Source: Pseudomonadota bacterium (GTDB lineage Bacteria; Pseudomonadota; Gammaproteobacteria; Xanthomonadales; Xanthomonadaceae). From it: a stretch of 64,000 nt of DNA. The stretch is from contig JAEWBY010000030.1 of assembly GCA_023390905.1 (NCBI GenBank), positions 1 through 64,000 of the forward strand, written 5' to 3'. Made by a program: the position numbers and the translations under genes. Positions 44,074 to 51,740 of this stretch are shown one piece after another (the stretch's first letter is position 1; each line of letters opens with the position of its first letter). The notes beneath the pieces are model-generated. The model did not search any database and was not told where the DNA came from. It saw only the letters and a list, made by a program, of their open reading frames with translations.

Positions 44074-45230
44074 GCGTCGCGTGCGTGGATGCGCACGCCC
44101 TGCACGACGCGGTTCACCGTGCCCTGCTTGTTGGGATTGTCAGGCGAGAGACCGCGCGCCAGCGAACACTGGAAGGCGAACACCTGCGCGGCGGCGACAT
44201 AGGGATACAGCAGATCGCTATCGCTGGCGGCATCGAGACCGGGGACGGCGATCATTTGATCGCCGGCTTCGCCGCGTGGCTGCGCGGTCACTTCGTACAC
44301 CGCGCCGGCCACGCCGTCGCGCCGCAATTCGTCGATCAGATCGTGATCGTAGCGGCACGTCAGCGGATCATTGGAGACGAACACCACCACCAGCGTGTTG
44401 CCGGTGAGGAACGTCTTGGGCCCGTGGCGGAAACCGAGCGGCGAATCGAAGCAGGTGGCGATGCCGCCGTTGGTCAGTTCGCCGAGCTTGAGCGAAGCTT
44501 CGCGCGCCAGGCCCTGCAGCAGTCCGCTGCCGAGATAGACCACGCGATCGAAGCCGCGCAGCGCGAGCGTCTGCAGGGCGGGGCGTGCCTGCTCGATCAC
44601 GTGCGCGGTCGCACGCGCGATCCGGCCGACGTCGGTGGCGTGCGCGGCCTGCGGATCCAGCGCCAGCCGCGTTGCGTACAGCATGCAGCTGAAGCTGGAG
44701 GTCATCGCGAAACTGACGTCGTGGGTTTCTTCCGGCAGAAGCAGCGTCATTGACGAACGCATCGCGGTGCGTCCCAGCGCGCCGTCCGCGTTGCAGGTGA
44801 CGACCAGATGCTGCACATGCCGCACCATCGACTCGGCCAGTTCCACTGCGGCGATGCTTTCCGGGCTGTTGCCCGAACGGCCGAACGACACCAGCAGCAG
44901 CGGCTGATCCGGATCCAGGTACAGATCCGGGCAGCTCACCAGATCGGTGGTGGCCACCGCATCCACGCGCGCGGCGAGCCGGCGATCCAGCCACGGCGCC
45001 AGGCACTGGCCGATATAGGCCGACGTGCCCGCGCCGGTGAGGATGATGCGCGCGTTGGGATTGTGGGCGATCGGCGAAACGAACGCTTCGATGCGCGCGC
45101 GCATTCCGGCCAGCAGCGCGTGAGTGCGTTCGAGCATGCGCGGTTGCTGTTCGATTTCGCGTGCGGTCCAGATCGCGCCGGCGGCGGCGAGATCCGGTTC
45201 GGGAACACCGAGGTGTTCAATCGTGGTCAT
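44070..45230 (-). CDS. agaS: AgaS-type SIS-domain galactosamine-6-phosphate deaminase/isomerase
   Basis: A 386-residue protein with two SIS sugar-phosphate domains. Visible motifs are IILTGAGTSAYIGQCLAPWL (first SIS), LLLVSFGRSGNSPESIAAVELAE (Ser-rich phosphate loop), RVVYLGSGLLQGLAREASLKLGELTNG (second SIS), and the FRHGPKTFL segment. Related AgaS proteins convert galactosamine-6-phosphate to tagatose-6-phosphate with ammonia release. ATG 45230 overlaps the agaZ stop by 14 bp; three further upstream ATGs exist, adding up to 13 residues. It connects the kinase product, after deacetylation, to the tagatose pathway. Confidence 0.88.
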   Translation of the reverse strand: MTTIEHLGVPEPDLAAAGAIWTAREIEQQPRMLERTHALLAGMRARIEAFVSPIAHNPNARIILTGAGTSAYIGQCLAPWLDRRLAARVDAVATTDLVSCPDLYLDPDQPLLLVSFGRSGNSPESIAAVELAESMVRHVQHLVVTCNADGALGRTAMRSSMTLLLPEETHDVSFAMTSSFSCMLYATRLALDPQAAHATDVGRIARATAHVIEQARPALQTLALRGFDRVVYLGSGLLQGLAREASLKLGELTNGGIATCFDSPLGFRHGPKTFLTGNTLVVVFVSNDPLTCRYDHDLIDELRRDGVAGAVYEVTAQPRGEAGDQMIAVPGLDAASDSDLLYPYVAAAQVFAFQCSLARGLSPDNPNKQGTVNRVVQGVRIHARDA

Positions 45231-46506
45231 GGGGATGGCAGGCATGGTGGTAGTCATCGAGAACGGCACTGACGTGCGCCATCACCAGCGACAGCGGATC
45301 GCGATCCGCGTGGCCGTTGCGCAGCGCGCGCAATGCATGGGGGAGGTATTGGCTGATCAGCGGCAACGGCGGCGGACTGGCGCGCAGGTTGTCGAACAAC
45401 CGCTCGCGCGCCTGTTCGATCATCGGATCCGGCCAGTAGTAACGGATGCGATCGCTGAGGCTGTATTGCAGATCGATGTCGAGCGCGTGGCCTTCAGCAT
45501 GGTAATAGCGGCGCCAGTGGCCGGGTTGTTCGCGCATGCGCGCCAGCGCGACCTCGCGCAGCTTCGCCTGTGATGCCGGCGGGATCCACTCGCGTTCGAT
45601 GGCGTCCAGCGCCCACAGCGCTTCGCGCAGCGCGAAGGTCAGGCCGGGACCGACCTTGAGGATCGCGAAGTGATCGCGCACGAGTGCGGCCAGTGCCTGG
45701 CGCGTCTGGTAATCGGTCGAATGCGCTTCGAACACCATGCCCGGCACGGTGGTGATCGCTGCGCTGAGCGCGTGCGCCTTGTCCGCCTGGTAGTCGATGA
45801 CATCGTGATGATCGAATTCCACGCCCGGCTGCACGACCGAGGCGATGACGCGCGTCCACGCATCGGCCAGCCCGGCGGCTTCGAATGCATCGTGATGCGC
45901 GGCGATGGTGGCCAGCGCGGCCTGCGGCGTGGTGGTCTCCAGGCCTTCGATGGCTTCGGTGGCGCCACCGGGCACCGGCACTTCGGTGCCGATGACGTAC
46001 ACGGGGGCTTCGCCGCCGGCCGTGTTCCAGGCCTGCTCGGCGGCGCGGCACAGGCGCACCGCGCGTTCGACGATCACCGCTTCCGGCAGCGGTACCGGAT
46101 CGCCGGCGCATGACATCGAGCAATCGAGATGGATTTTGCGGAACCCGGCGGCCACATAGGCGGCGACCATCAGTTCGGCTTTAGCCATCGCGCCGTCGGC
46201 ATCGAGCGAGATCCATGGATTCGGGCCGAGATGATCGCCACCGAGCGCGATGCGCGAAACATCGAAGCCGACCTTCCGCGCAATGCCCTGCACGAAGCCG
46301 ACAAAATCCGCTGGCGTCATGCCGGTGTAGCCGCCGTCCTGGTTGACTTGGTTGCAGGTGGCCTCGAACAGCACCCAGGCATCGTCATGCGCGCGCGCAT
46401 GGCGCAACGAGGCTTCGATGACGATGGGATGGGCCGAGCAGATCGAGGTCACGCCCACGGACTGGCCCCGGGTGTGGCGCGCGACGAGATCGAGAAGTGC
46501 ATGCAT
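45217..46506 (-). CDS. D-tagatose-bisphosphate aldolase non-catalytic subunit, AgaZ/KbaZ/GatZ family
   Basis: A 429-residue protein starting MHALLDLVARHTRGQSVGVTSICSAHP. It has the family blocks VLFEATCNQVNQDGGYTGMTPADF, LGGDHLGPNPW, KIHLDCSMSCAGDP, IGTEVPVPGG, and FEAHSTDYQT. In enterobacteria KbaZ/GatZ supports the catalytic KbaY/GatY aldolase; AgaZ-only loci in Shewanella and related organisms are proposed to act as tagatose-6-phosphate kinase. No KbaY and no separate kinase is encoded here, which fits the AgaZ kinase proposal. The ATG lies 14 bp after the permease stop. Confidence 0.88.
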   Translation of the reverse strand: MHALLDLVARHTRGQSVGVTSICSAHPIVIEASLRHARAHDDAWVLFEATCNQVNQDGGYTGMTPADFVGFVQGIARKVGFDVSRIALGGDHLGPNPWISLDADGAMAKAELMVAAYVAAGFRKIHLDCSMSCAGDPVPLPEAVIVERAVRLCRAAEQAWNTAGGEAPVYVIGTEVPVPGGATEAIEGLETTTPQAALATIAAHHDAFEAAGLADAWTRVIASVVQPGVEFDHHDVIDYQADKAHALSAAITTVPGMVFEAHSTDYQTRQALAALVRDHFAILKVGPGLTFALREALWALDAIEREWIPPASQAKLREVALARMREQPGHWRRYYHAEGHALDIDLQYSLSDRIRYYWPDPMIEQARERLFDNLRASPPPLPLISQYLPHALRALRNGHADRDPLSLVMAHVSAVLDDYHHACHPHDHD

Positions 46507-46520
46507 GGGTGAGTATCCGA

Positions 46521-47429
46521 TCAGGAGTTCGTCGGCGCGGCGGCTTCGCGCTCGGGTTCCAGCACCAGCAGCAGCGATGCGATCAGCGCCAGCGCCAGCC
46601 CCACCATCTTCAGCGGGCCGGGCACCAGGCCGGCGAAAATCAGCGACAGCGCCGCGGTCACCAGCGGCGCACCGGCATTGGTCAGCGGCGCGACCACGAT
46701 CGCCTTGCCGTGGCGGAACGCATACACCAGCGTGAGCGCGCCGATCGCATTGAGGATCTGGATGCCGGCCGCCATCCACGGGCCATCGAGACCGGTGTTG
46801 ATCGGTTGGCTGAAATCGGTCATCCACCACGCCACCGGGATCAGCAGCAGCGCGCCGGCCATCATGTAGAAGAAGATGCTCTCGGCACCGACGCTGTTGT
46901 TGGCCAGCTTCATGAAATACGCCTGCACGCCCCACGCCAGCATGATCAGCAGCGACAGCGCGAACCAGCCCAGTCCGTCGGCGCCGGCCCGTCCGAACGA
47001 CAGATCGAACAGCGGCAACGCGATCAGCGCCAGCACGATGCCGAGCGCGCCGAGCTTGCCGGTGCGCTCGCGCAGCAGCACGAACGACAACGCGATCGTC
47101 ACCACCGGCGACAGCGAGATGATCGGAAAGACGAAGTACGCCGGGCCCACGGTCAACGTATGGAACAGCAACATCTGCCCACCCGCGCCCAGCAGGCCGA
47201 TCAGCATGCCGTAGACGATCGCGCGCGGCGTGCGATCGAGCCTGCCGCCATTGCGCCAGAGGATGAAGGCCGCCGGCGGGATCATCGTCAGCGCCCACAC
47301 GCAGTACACCAGTGTGTCGGGAAATCCATGCTGCGCGGACAAGCCGGCCAGCGCGCCCCATACGCCCCACAACACGACGGTGACCAGTGCGTAGGCGATC
47401 CACGCGCGCGGCGCGCGCACCGCCGCCAT
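46521..47429 (-). CDS. EamA/DMT-superfamily permease, possible sugar uptake carrier
   Basis: A 302-residue membrane protein with ten predicted helices in two EamA halves. Examples are WIAYALVTVVLWGVWGALAGL and IVYGMLIGLLGAGGQMLLFHTLTVGPAYFVFPIISLSPVVTIALSFVLLRE in the first half, and LGWFALSLLIMLAWGVQAYFMKLA and PWMAAGIQILNAIGALTLVYAF in the second. Its position between the alpha-galactosidase and agaZ genes suggests it brings the liberated sugar across the inner membrane, in the place of the AgaP permease or PTS of other species. That substrate is inferred from context only. The start overlaps the previous stop by one base (ATGA). Confidence 0.8.
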   Translation of the reverse strand: MAAVRAPRAWIAYALVTVVLWGVWGALAGLSAQHGFPDTLVYCVWALTMIPPAAFILWRNGGRLDRTPRAIVYGMLIGLLGAGGQMLLFHTLTVGPAYFVFPIISLSPVVTIALSFVLLRERTGKLGALGIVLALIALPLFDLSFGRAGADGLGWFALSLLIMLAWGVQAYFMKLANNSVGAESIFFYMMAGALLLIPVAWWMTDFSQPINTGLDGPWMAAGIQILNAIGALTLVYAFRHGKAIVVAPLTNAGAPLVTAALSLIFAGLVPGPLKMVGLALALIASLLLVLEPEREAAAPTNS

Positions 47430-49519
47430 CACGCCCGTGCTCCGATCGGCGTGGCCTGCAGCAGCAGGAAGCGCTTGAAGTTCGCCTGGACCGTGGCGGA
47501 CTTGGCGTCGACCTCGCCGAGATCGACTTCGTTGAACAGATCGCGCACGCGCCAGCGACCTTCGCCGAGGCCGCGCAGTTGCAGCGCACCGTTCCACCGG
47601 TCCGCATAGAACGTGAAGTACATCGCTCCATCCTTGGCGATCGCATGCGTCTCGGGCTTGTCGAAGCCGATGTCGTACAACGTGCCGCGATACTCGCCCT
47701 TGGGCAGCATGTGGGTCCTGTAGAGATTGACCCACTTGCGCCAGATCGCTTCCTTCTCCGGCGTGAGTCTGTAGCCGCCCGGGGGCAGCGGTTGCATCGG
47801 CCTGTCGGTATCCTCCGGCCAGGTGAACTTGGTGGAGATCACCGCGCCAATGCCGACGCTCGACGCGAAGTCGTCACGGTTGTCGGAGAGTTCCACATGA
47901 TCGCCGGCGTAGCTGCTGCTCGCGCCGAACAACGCCTTGACCGACTTGCCCTTGCTGCGCACCTGCCACGAGGACAGCGGATCGGACGATGGGTACTGAT
48001 CGGTGGCCGGCAGATTGTGGAATGCGAACGCGGTGCCGCACGGGCACAGTTCCACCACCGCGTCCGGATTGGCTTCGTGCGCGGCGCGGTAGATCGCGTT
48101 CCAGAAATCGCCCATCTTCTCGAACGATTCGTTCGGATGCGCATGCTTGTGCGCCGGGTTGTAGCAGGGCGCGACCGCATTGAGATGCTGGCCATCGAGC
48201 TTGAGCCCCTCGAAGCCCCAGTCGCCGATGATCTTCTTCGTCAGTGCGACATAGAAATCGATCGTTGGCTGGTAGGCCGGGCATTGGGTGAGCGCGTTCC
48301 ACCAACTGACCTTCTGGAACGAGCCGTCCTTGTCCAGCAACAGCATGTCGGGACGGTCATGCAGCACGTCGCTGCCGGGATCGGCGGCCAGCGGCGCCAG
48401 CCAGAGGCGCGGACGCAGGCCCTGCGCGCGGATGTTCTTCACGAACTCGCGCATGTCCGCATCGCCGCGCGGGAACTTGCGTGGATCCAGTTTCCAGTCG
48501 CCCTCGTTGGTCTGCCAACCGTCGTCGAGCACGGCCCACTCAAAGCCCATGTCGCGCACTTTCGGCAGCGTGGCGATCACCTGTTCGGGCGTGAACTCGC
48601 GCTCGTATCCCCACGCGCACCAGACCGGCGCGAACGCCGATTCCGGCGGCTTCGGGCCGTGGATGCCTTCGCGTTCCATGAACTGCTGGTACTGCGTCAG
48701 CGGCGCGAAGTGATCGCCTTCGTGCAGGCACAGGAAGGTGCGATCGGTGGTGAGCGACTGGCCCGGCGCCAACGTGGTGGCCTGTGCCGATTCGATCGCG
48801 ATCGCCGCACCCGTGGCGGTCCTGCGCACCGGCAGTTCCACCAGGCGCGGGATGGGTTCGACATGACCCACCGCCAGCCCGACATCGCGTCGCCAGATGT
48901 TGGCCGCGGGCGTGCCGCCGCCGTAGTCCGACGCATCCATGCCCAGCGTGTTGCGCTGATCGAAGCCGGCATCCATGGGCTGCACCCAGTCGCGGCGATC
49001 TTCGTGCGTGGCGCCCGAGAAGCTCCAGAATCCGCCCGGCGCATCGGCCAGTTCATGCGCGCCGTTGCGCCAGCCGGCCACGTCCACCGGCGCCGCGCCG
49101 GTATTGCGATAGCGTGTGCGCAGGATCGCCAGCCCCGGATACGCGGTGAAAAAACTGACCTCGACCTGTTTCTCGATGCCGCCGGCGGACAGCCCGGTGA
49201 CGCGATGGACGTGACCGGCGCCGTGGCGCGGATCCTGCACGGCATCGCGCTGTTCGCTCTGGAAGCGGAAATCCTCGATCGCACCTTCCTTCAGCAGCAG
49301 CGCCTCGCTGGGCTGGAATGGCGTGATCGCGCGACCATGGCGGAGCAGCCGCGTCCGCAACGTGCCATCGAACCCGATGGCGAGCGTTTCGTCCTGCGCA
49401 ATCGCGCGGGCCGGGGCGCCAGCCGCCTTCGCAACGGCCTGCGCGGCCCACGGCAGGGAGGCGAGCGCGGCCCCGGTAGGCAGCAGCTTGAGCAGGGAAC
49501 GGCGTCCGATCGGCGGCAT
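47429..49519 (-). CDS. Tat-exported GH36-type alpha-galactosidase (possibly alpha-N-acetylgalactosaminidase)
   Basis: A 696-residue enzyme. The N-terminus MPPIGRRSLLKLLPTGAALA is a twin-arginine signal (RRSLLK). A beta-sandwich N-domain (about 40-280) precedes a TIM barrel with WCAWGYEREFTPEQVIATLPKVRDMGFEWAVLDDGWQ. The nucleophile is predicted as Asp442 in GLKLDGQHL; the acid/base is likely the Asp of QYPSSDP. A C-terminal beta domain ends the protein. The fold and KLDG motif fit clan GH-D, family GH36. Because it leads a GalNAc operon, the terminal sugar removed may be alpha-GalNAc, not galactose. The gene is divergent from the amidohydrolase at 49639. Confidence 0.85.
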   Translation of the reverse strand: MPPIGRRSLLKLLPTGAALASLPWAAQAVAKAAGAPARAIAQDETLAIGFDGTLRTRLLRHGRAITPFQPSEALLLKEGAIEDFRFQSEQRDAVQDPRHGAGHVHRVTGLSAGGIEKQVEVSFFTAYPGLAILRTRYRNTGAAPVDVAGWRNGAHELADAPGGFWSFSGATHEDRRDWVQPMDAGFDQRNTLGMDASDYGGGTPAANIWRRDVGLAVGHVEPIPRLVELPVRRTATGAAIAIESAQATTLAPGQSLTTDRTFLCLHEGDHFAPLTQYQQFMEREGIHGPKPPESAFAPVWCAWGYEREFTPEQVIATLPKVRDMGFEWAVLDDGWQTNEGDWKLDPRKFPRGDADMREFVKNIRAQGLRPRLWLAPLAADPGSDVLHDRPDMLLLDKDGSFQKVSWWNALTQCPAYQPTIDFYVALTKKIIGDWGFEGLKLDGQHLNAVAPCYNPAHKHAHPNESFEKMGDFWNAIYRAAHEANPDAVVELCPCGTAFAFHNLPATDQYPSSDPLSSWQVRSKGKSVKALFGASSSYAGDHVELSDNRDDFASSVGIGAVISTKFTWPEDTDRPMQPLPPGGYRLTPEKEAIWRKWVNLYRTHMLPKGEYRGTLYDIGFDKPETHAIAKDGAMYFTFYADRWNGALQLRGLGEGRWRVRDLFNEVDLGEVDAKSATVQANFKRFLLLQATPIGARA

Positions 49520-49638
49520 GGTCGGTTTCCAGTCGATGGTGGCGCGGCCGATTCTGGTCCAGTGCCGTCATTGATGCAACACATTTGTTGCGATATGTTG
49601 TCCAAGAAGTTTCGTTAAATTACCTGAGGGAGAGCTCC

Positions 49639-50748
49639 ATGCCTGCTTCGATTCGCCGCCGCGCCGCCCAGCGCCTGCTCGTTTCGACCCTGTTTTCGCT
49701 GTGCGCGCTGACCGCTCCCGCCGCCGAGCCGGGCCATTACGCGATGAAGGACTTCGCCCAGGTCCGCAAGTTCGACGCCCACGTGCACATCAACCGCGAC
49801 GATCCCGCGTTCGTCGATCAGGCGCGCCGCGATGGCTTCGAGCTGATGTCGATCAACGTGGACTATCCGGATTTCCCGTCCATCGATGTGCAGAAGACCG
49901 CCGCGCTCGCGCAGGCGCACGCCCATCCCCGGCAGGTGCACTGGGCGGCGACGTTCTCGATGAAGGGGTTCGGCCAGCCGGGCTGGAGCGATCGCGTCAA
50001 TGCGAGCCTGGCGCAGTCGGTGTCCGAGGGCGCGCGCGCGGTGAAGGTGTGGAAGAACATCGGCATGGTCGAGAAGGACGCGCAGGGCCGGCTGATCATG
50101 CTCGACAACCCCGGCCTGAAGCCGGTGGGCGATCAGGTGGAAGCGCTGGGCGTGGCGCTGATCGGCCATCTGGGCGAGCCGCACAATTGCTGGCTGCCGC
50201 TGGATCAGATGACCACCGACAACGATCGCGAATATTTCGCCAAGCATCCCCAGTACCACATGTACCTGCACCCGGAGCAGCCGAGCTACGAGGATCAGAT
50301 GTCCGCGCGCGATCGCTTCGTGGCCGCGCATCCGCAGTTGAACTTCGTCGGCGCGCACCTGGCGAGCCTGGAATACGACGTCGATCGCCTCGGCGCGTTC
50401 CTCGATCGCTTCCCCAACGCCACGGTCGATCTGGCCGCGCGCATGAGCCAGGTGCAGTACCAGTCGGTGCGTGATCGCCAGAAGGTTCGCGATTTCTTCA
50501 TCCGGTACCAGGATCGCCTGCTGTACGGCACCGACCTGACCTTCAGCCCGAACGACGATCGCGACGAGTTCAAGCGCCAGGCGCACACAGTGTGGAGCGC
50601 GGACTGGCGCTATCTGGCCACCGATGAACCGCAGCGCGTGGACATGATCGACGCCGACGTGCCGGGACTGGCGCTGCCGCGCCAGGTGATCGACAAGATC
50701 TACTACGGCAACGCGGTGCGCGTGTTCGGGACGGCGAAGTCGCCGTAG
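49639..50748 (+). CDS. Exported metal-dependent amidohydrolase (amidohydrolase family 2)
   Basis: A 369-residue protein with a signal peptide (RRRAAQRLLVSTLFSLCALTAPAA) and a TIM-barrel hydrolase domain. Metal-binding signs are FDAHVHI near residue 50, IGHLGEPHNCW, NFVGAHLASLE and the late YGTDLTF Asp. The body is closest to amidohydrolase_2 proteins, not to the NagA deacetylases. ATG 49639 follows GAGGGAGAG. Its place inside the GalNAc locus, divergent from the galactosidase gene, suggests it acts on a released sugar or aglycone in the periplasm. It could supply the deacetylation step otherwise missing here, but the family and location argue against that. Confidence 0.75.
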   Translation: MPASIRRRAAQRLLVSTLFSLCALTAPAAEPGHYAMKDFAQVRKFDAHVHINRDDPAFVDQARRDGFELMSINVDYPDFPSIDVQKTAALAQAHAHPRQVHWAATFSMKGFGQPGWSDRVNASLAQSVSEGARAVKVWKNIGMVEKDAQGRLIMLDNPGLKPVGDQVEALGVALIGHLGEPHNCWLPLDQMTTDNDREYFAKHPQYHMYLHPEQPSYEDQMSARDRFVAAHPQLNFVGAHLASLEYDVDRLGAFLDRFPNATVDLAARMSQVQYQSVRDRQKVRDFFIRYQDRLLYGTDLTFSPNDDRDEFKRQAHTVWSADWRYLATDEPQRVDMIDADVPGLALPRQVIDKIYYGNAVRVFGTAKSP

Positions 50749-50762
50749 GGCTCATCGCAGCG

Positions 50763-50785
50763 GCCATCGTTCCTGCAACGATGGC
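50763..50785. terminator. Bidirectional hairpin between convergent genes
   Basis: GCCATCGTT and AACGATGGC form a perfect 9-bp stem around CCTGC. The hairpin sits between the stops of the amidohydrolase (50748) and agaR (50830). U-runs are absent on both sides. A short imperfect tandem (GATTCCGGACCC, GATTCCGAACCC) follows at about 50791-50823. Confidence 0.6.
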
Positions 50786-50829
50786 GGTTGCAGATTCCGG
50801 ACCCGATTCCGAACCCGAATCCCGTCGCC

Positions 50830-51609
50830 TCAGGCCAGCAACAGTTCAAACCCCAGTTGCTGGCTGGCGGTGCGGATTTCCTCCGGCGCATCGCTGTCGG
50901 TGATCAGCGTGTCGAGATCGGCCAGCGAAATGATCCGGTGCAGGCAGATGCGGCCGACCTTGGAACTGTCGGTGATGGCGATGACCATGCGCGCGGCTTC
51001 GACCATCTTGCGGTTGAGCATGGCCTCGGGTTCGTAATGAGTGGTGATGCCGCGCTCGAGATCGAGCCCGTCCACGCCCAGGAACAGCCGATCCACGTGC
51101 AGCGCGTCGAGCGCTTCCACGGTCAGCCCGCCATAGAAGGCCATGTTCTTGCGGCGCAGTTCGCCACCGAGCATGACGATGTGGATATCGCTCTTCGGGG
51201 TGAGCGCGGTCAGCACGCCGAAATCGTTGGTCACCACGGTGACGTCCATGTTCGGCAGCGCTTCGGCCAACTGGATCGCGGTGGTGCCCGAATCGATGGC
51301 GATGGTGTCGCCCGGCTTGACCAGGGCGGCGGCGCGCTGGCCGATGCGACGCTTCTCGTCCAGCCGCACGGTGCGCTTGGATTCGTAGGCCGGCTCGGCC
51401 GCCGAGCCACCCATCGCGCCGCTGTCGATGCCGCCCCCATAGGCGCGCGCCATGACCCCGCGCTCGGCCAGATAGCGCAGGTCCTTGCGCACGGTCTGCA
51501 TGCTCACGCCGAAGCGCCGGGCCAGCGCGGCCACCTGCACGCTGCCCTGTTGTCGGACCAGTTCGCTGATCTGAAGGCGTCGGTGGCTGGTGTCGCGGGT
51601 TACGGCCAT
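50830..51609 (-). CDS. agaR: DeoR-family repressor of the GalNAc locus, AgaR-like
   Basis: A 259-residue regulator. The N-terminal DeoR helix-turn-helix reads RRLQISELVRQQGSVQVAALARRFGVSMQTVRKDLRYLAERG. The sugar-phosphate sensor domain has IGQRAAALVKPGDTIAIDSGTTAIQLAEAL, VTNDFGVLTAL, MLGGELRRKNMAFYGG, and the late FLGVDGLDLERGITTHYEPEAMLNRKMVEAARMVIAITDSSKVG. These match AgaR and related repressors, which release DNA when a phosphorylated sugar binds. It is divergent from the TonB receptor with 131 bp between them, holding TTTCG/CGAAA repeats that probably are its operators. It likely controls the whole cluster and itself. Confidence 0.9.
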   Translation of the reverse strand: MAVTRDTSHRRLQISELVRQQGSVQVAALARRFGVSMQTVRKDLRYLAERGVMARAYGGGIDSGAMGGSAAEPAYESKRTVRLDEKRRIGQRAAALVKPGDTIAIDSGTTAIQLAEALPNMDVTVVTNDFGVLTALTPKSDIHIVMLGGELRRKNMAFYGGLTVEALDALHVDRLFLGVDGLDLERGITTHYEPEAMLNRKMVEAARMVIAITDSSKVGRICLHRIISLADLDTLITDSDAPEEIRTASQQLGFELLLA

Positions 51610-51645
51610 TGAGGGAACTCCCTGTAGTGCCTGAAGTATGGTCTA

Positions 51646-51721
51646 TTTCGTTTGCTTTCGCTATTGATGCGAAACGAAACATGGATTAGGCTCGGTTTCG
51701 TTTTGGTGCTGATCGAAAACG
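51646..51721. promoter_or_regulatory. Cluster of TTTCG/CGAAA repeats, likely AgaR operators
   Basis: Between agaR and the receptor gene, TTTCGTTTGCTTTCG (51646-51660) is followed by GCGAAACGAAAC (51669-51680), GGTTTCGTTTTG (51695-51706) and TCGAAAACG (51713-51721). Several inverted and direct pairings of a TTTCG half-site thus cover the promoter area of both divergent genes. DeoR-family regulators commonly use such CTTTC or TTTCG repeats. Confidence 0.65.
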
Positions 51722-51740
51722 ACCACGTGAGGAGAGACTC

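Noticed and set aside
50791..50823. Short GATTCCG.ACCC tandem as a repeat element
   Set aside because: There are only two and a half imperfect copies; it is too short to be called a mobile or structural repeat.
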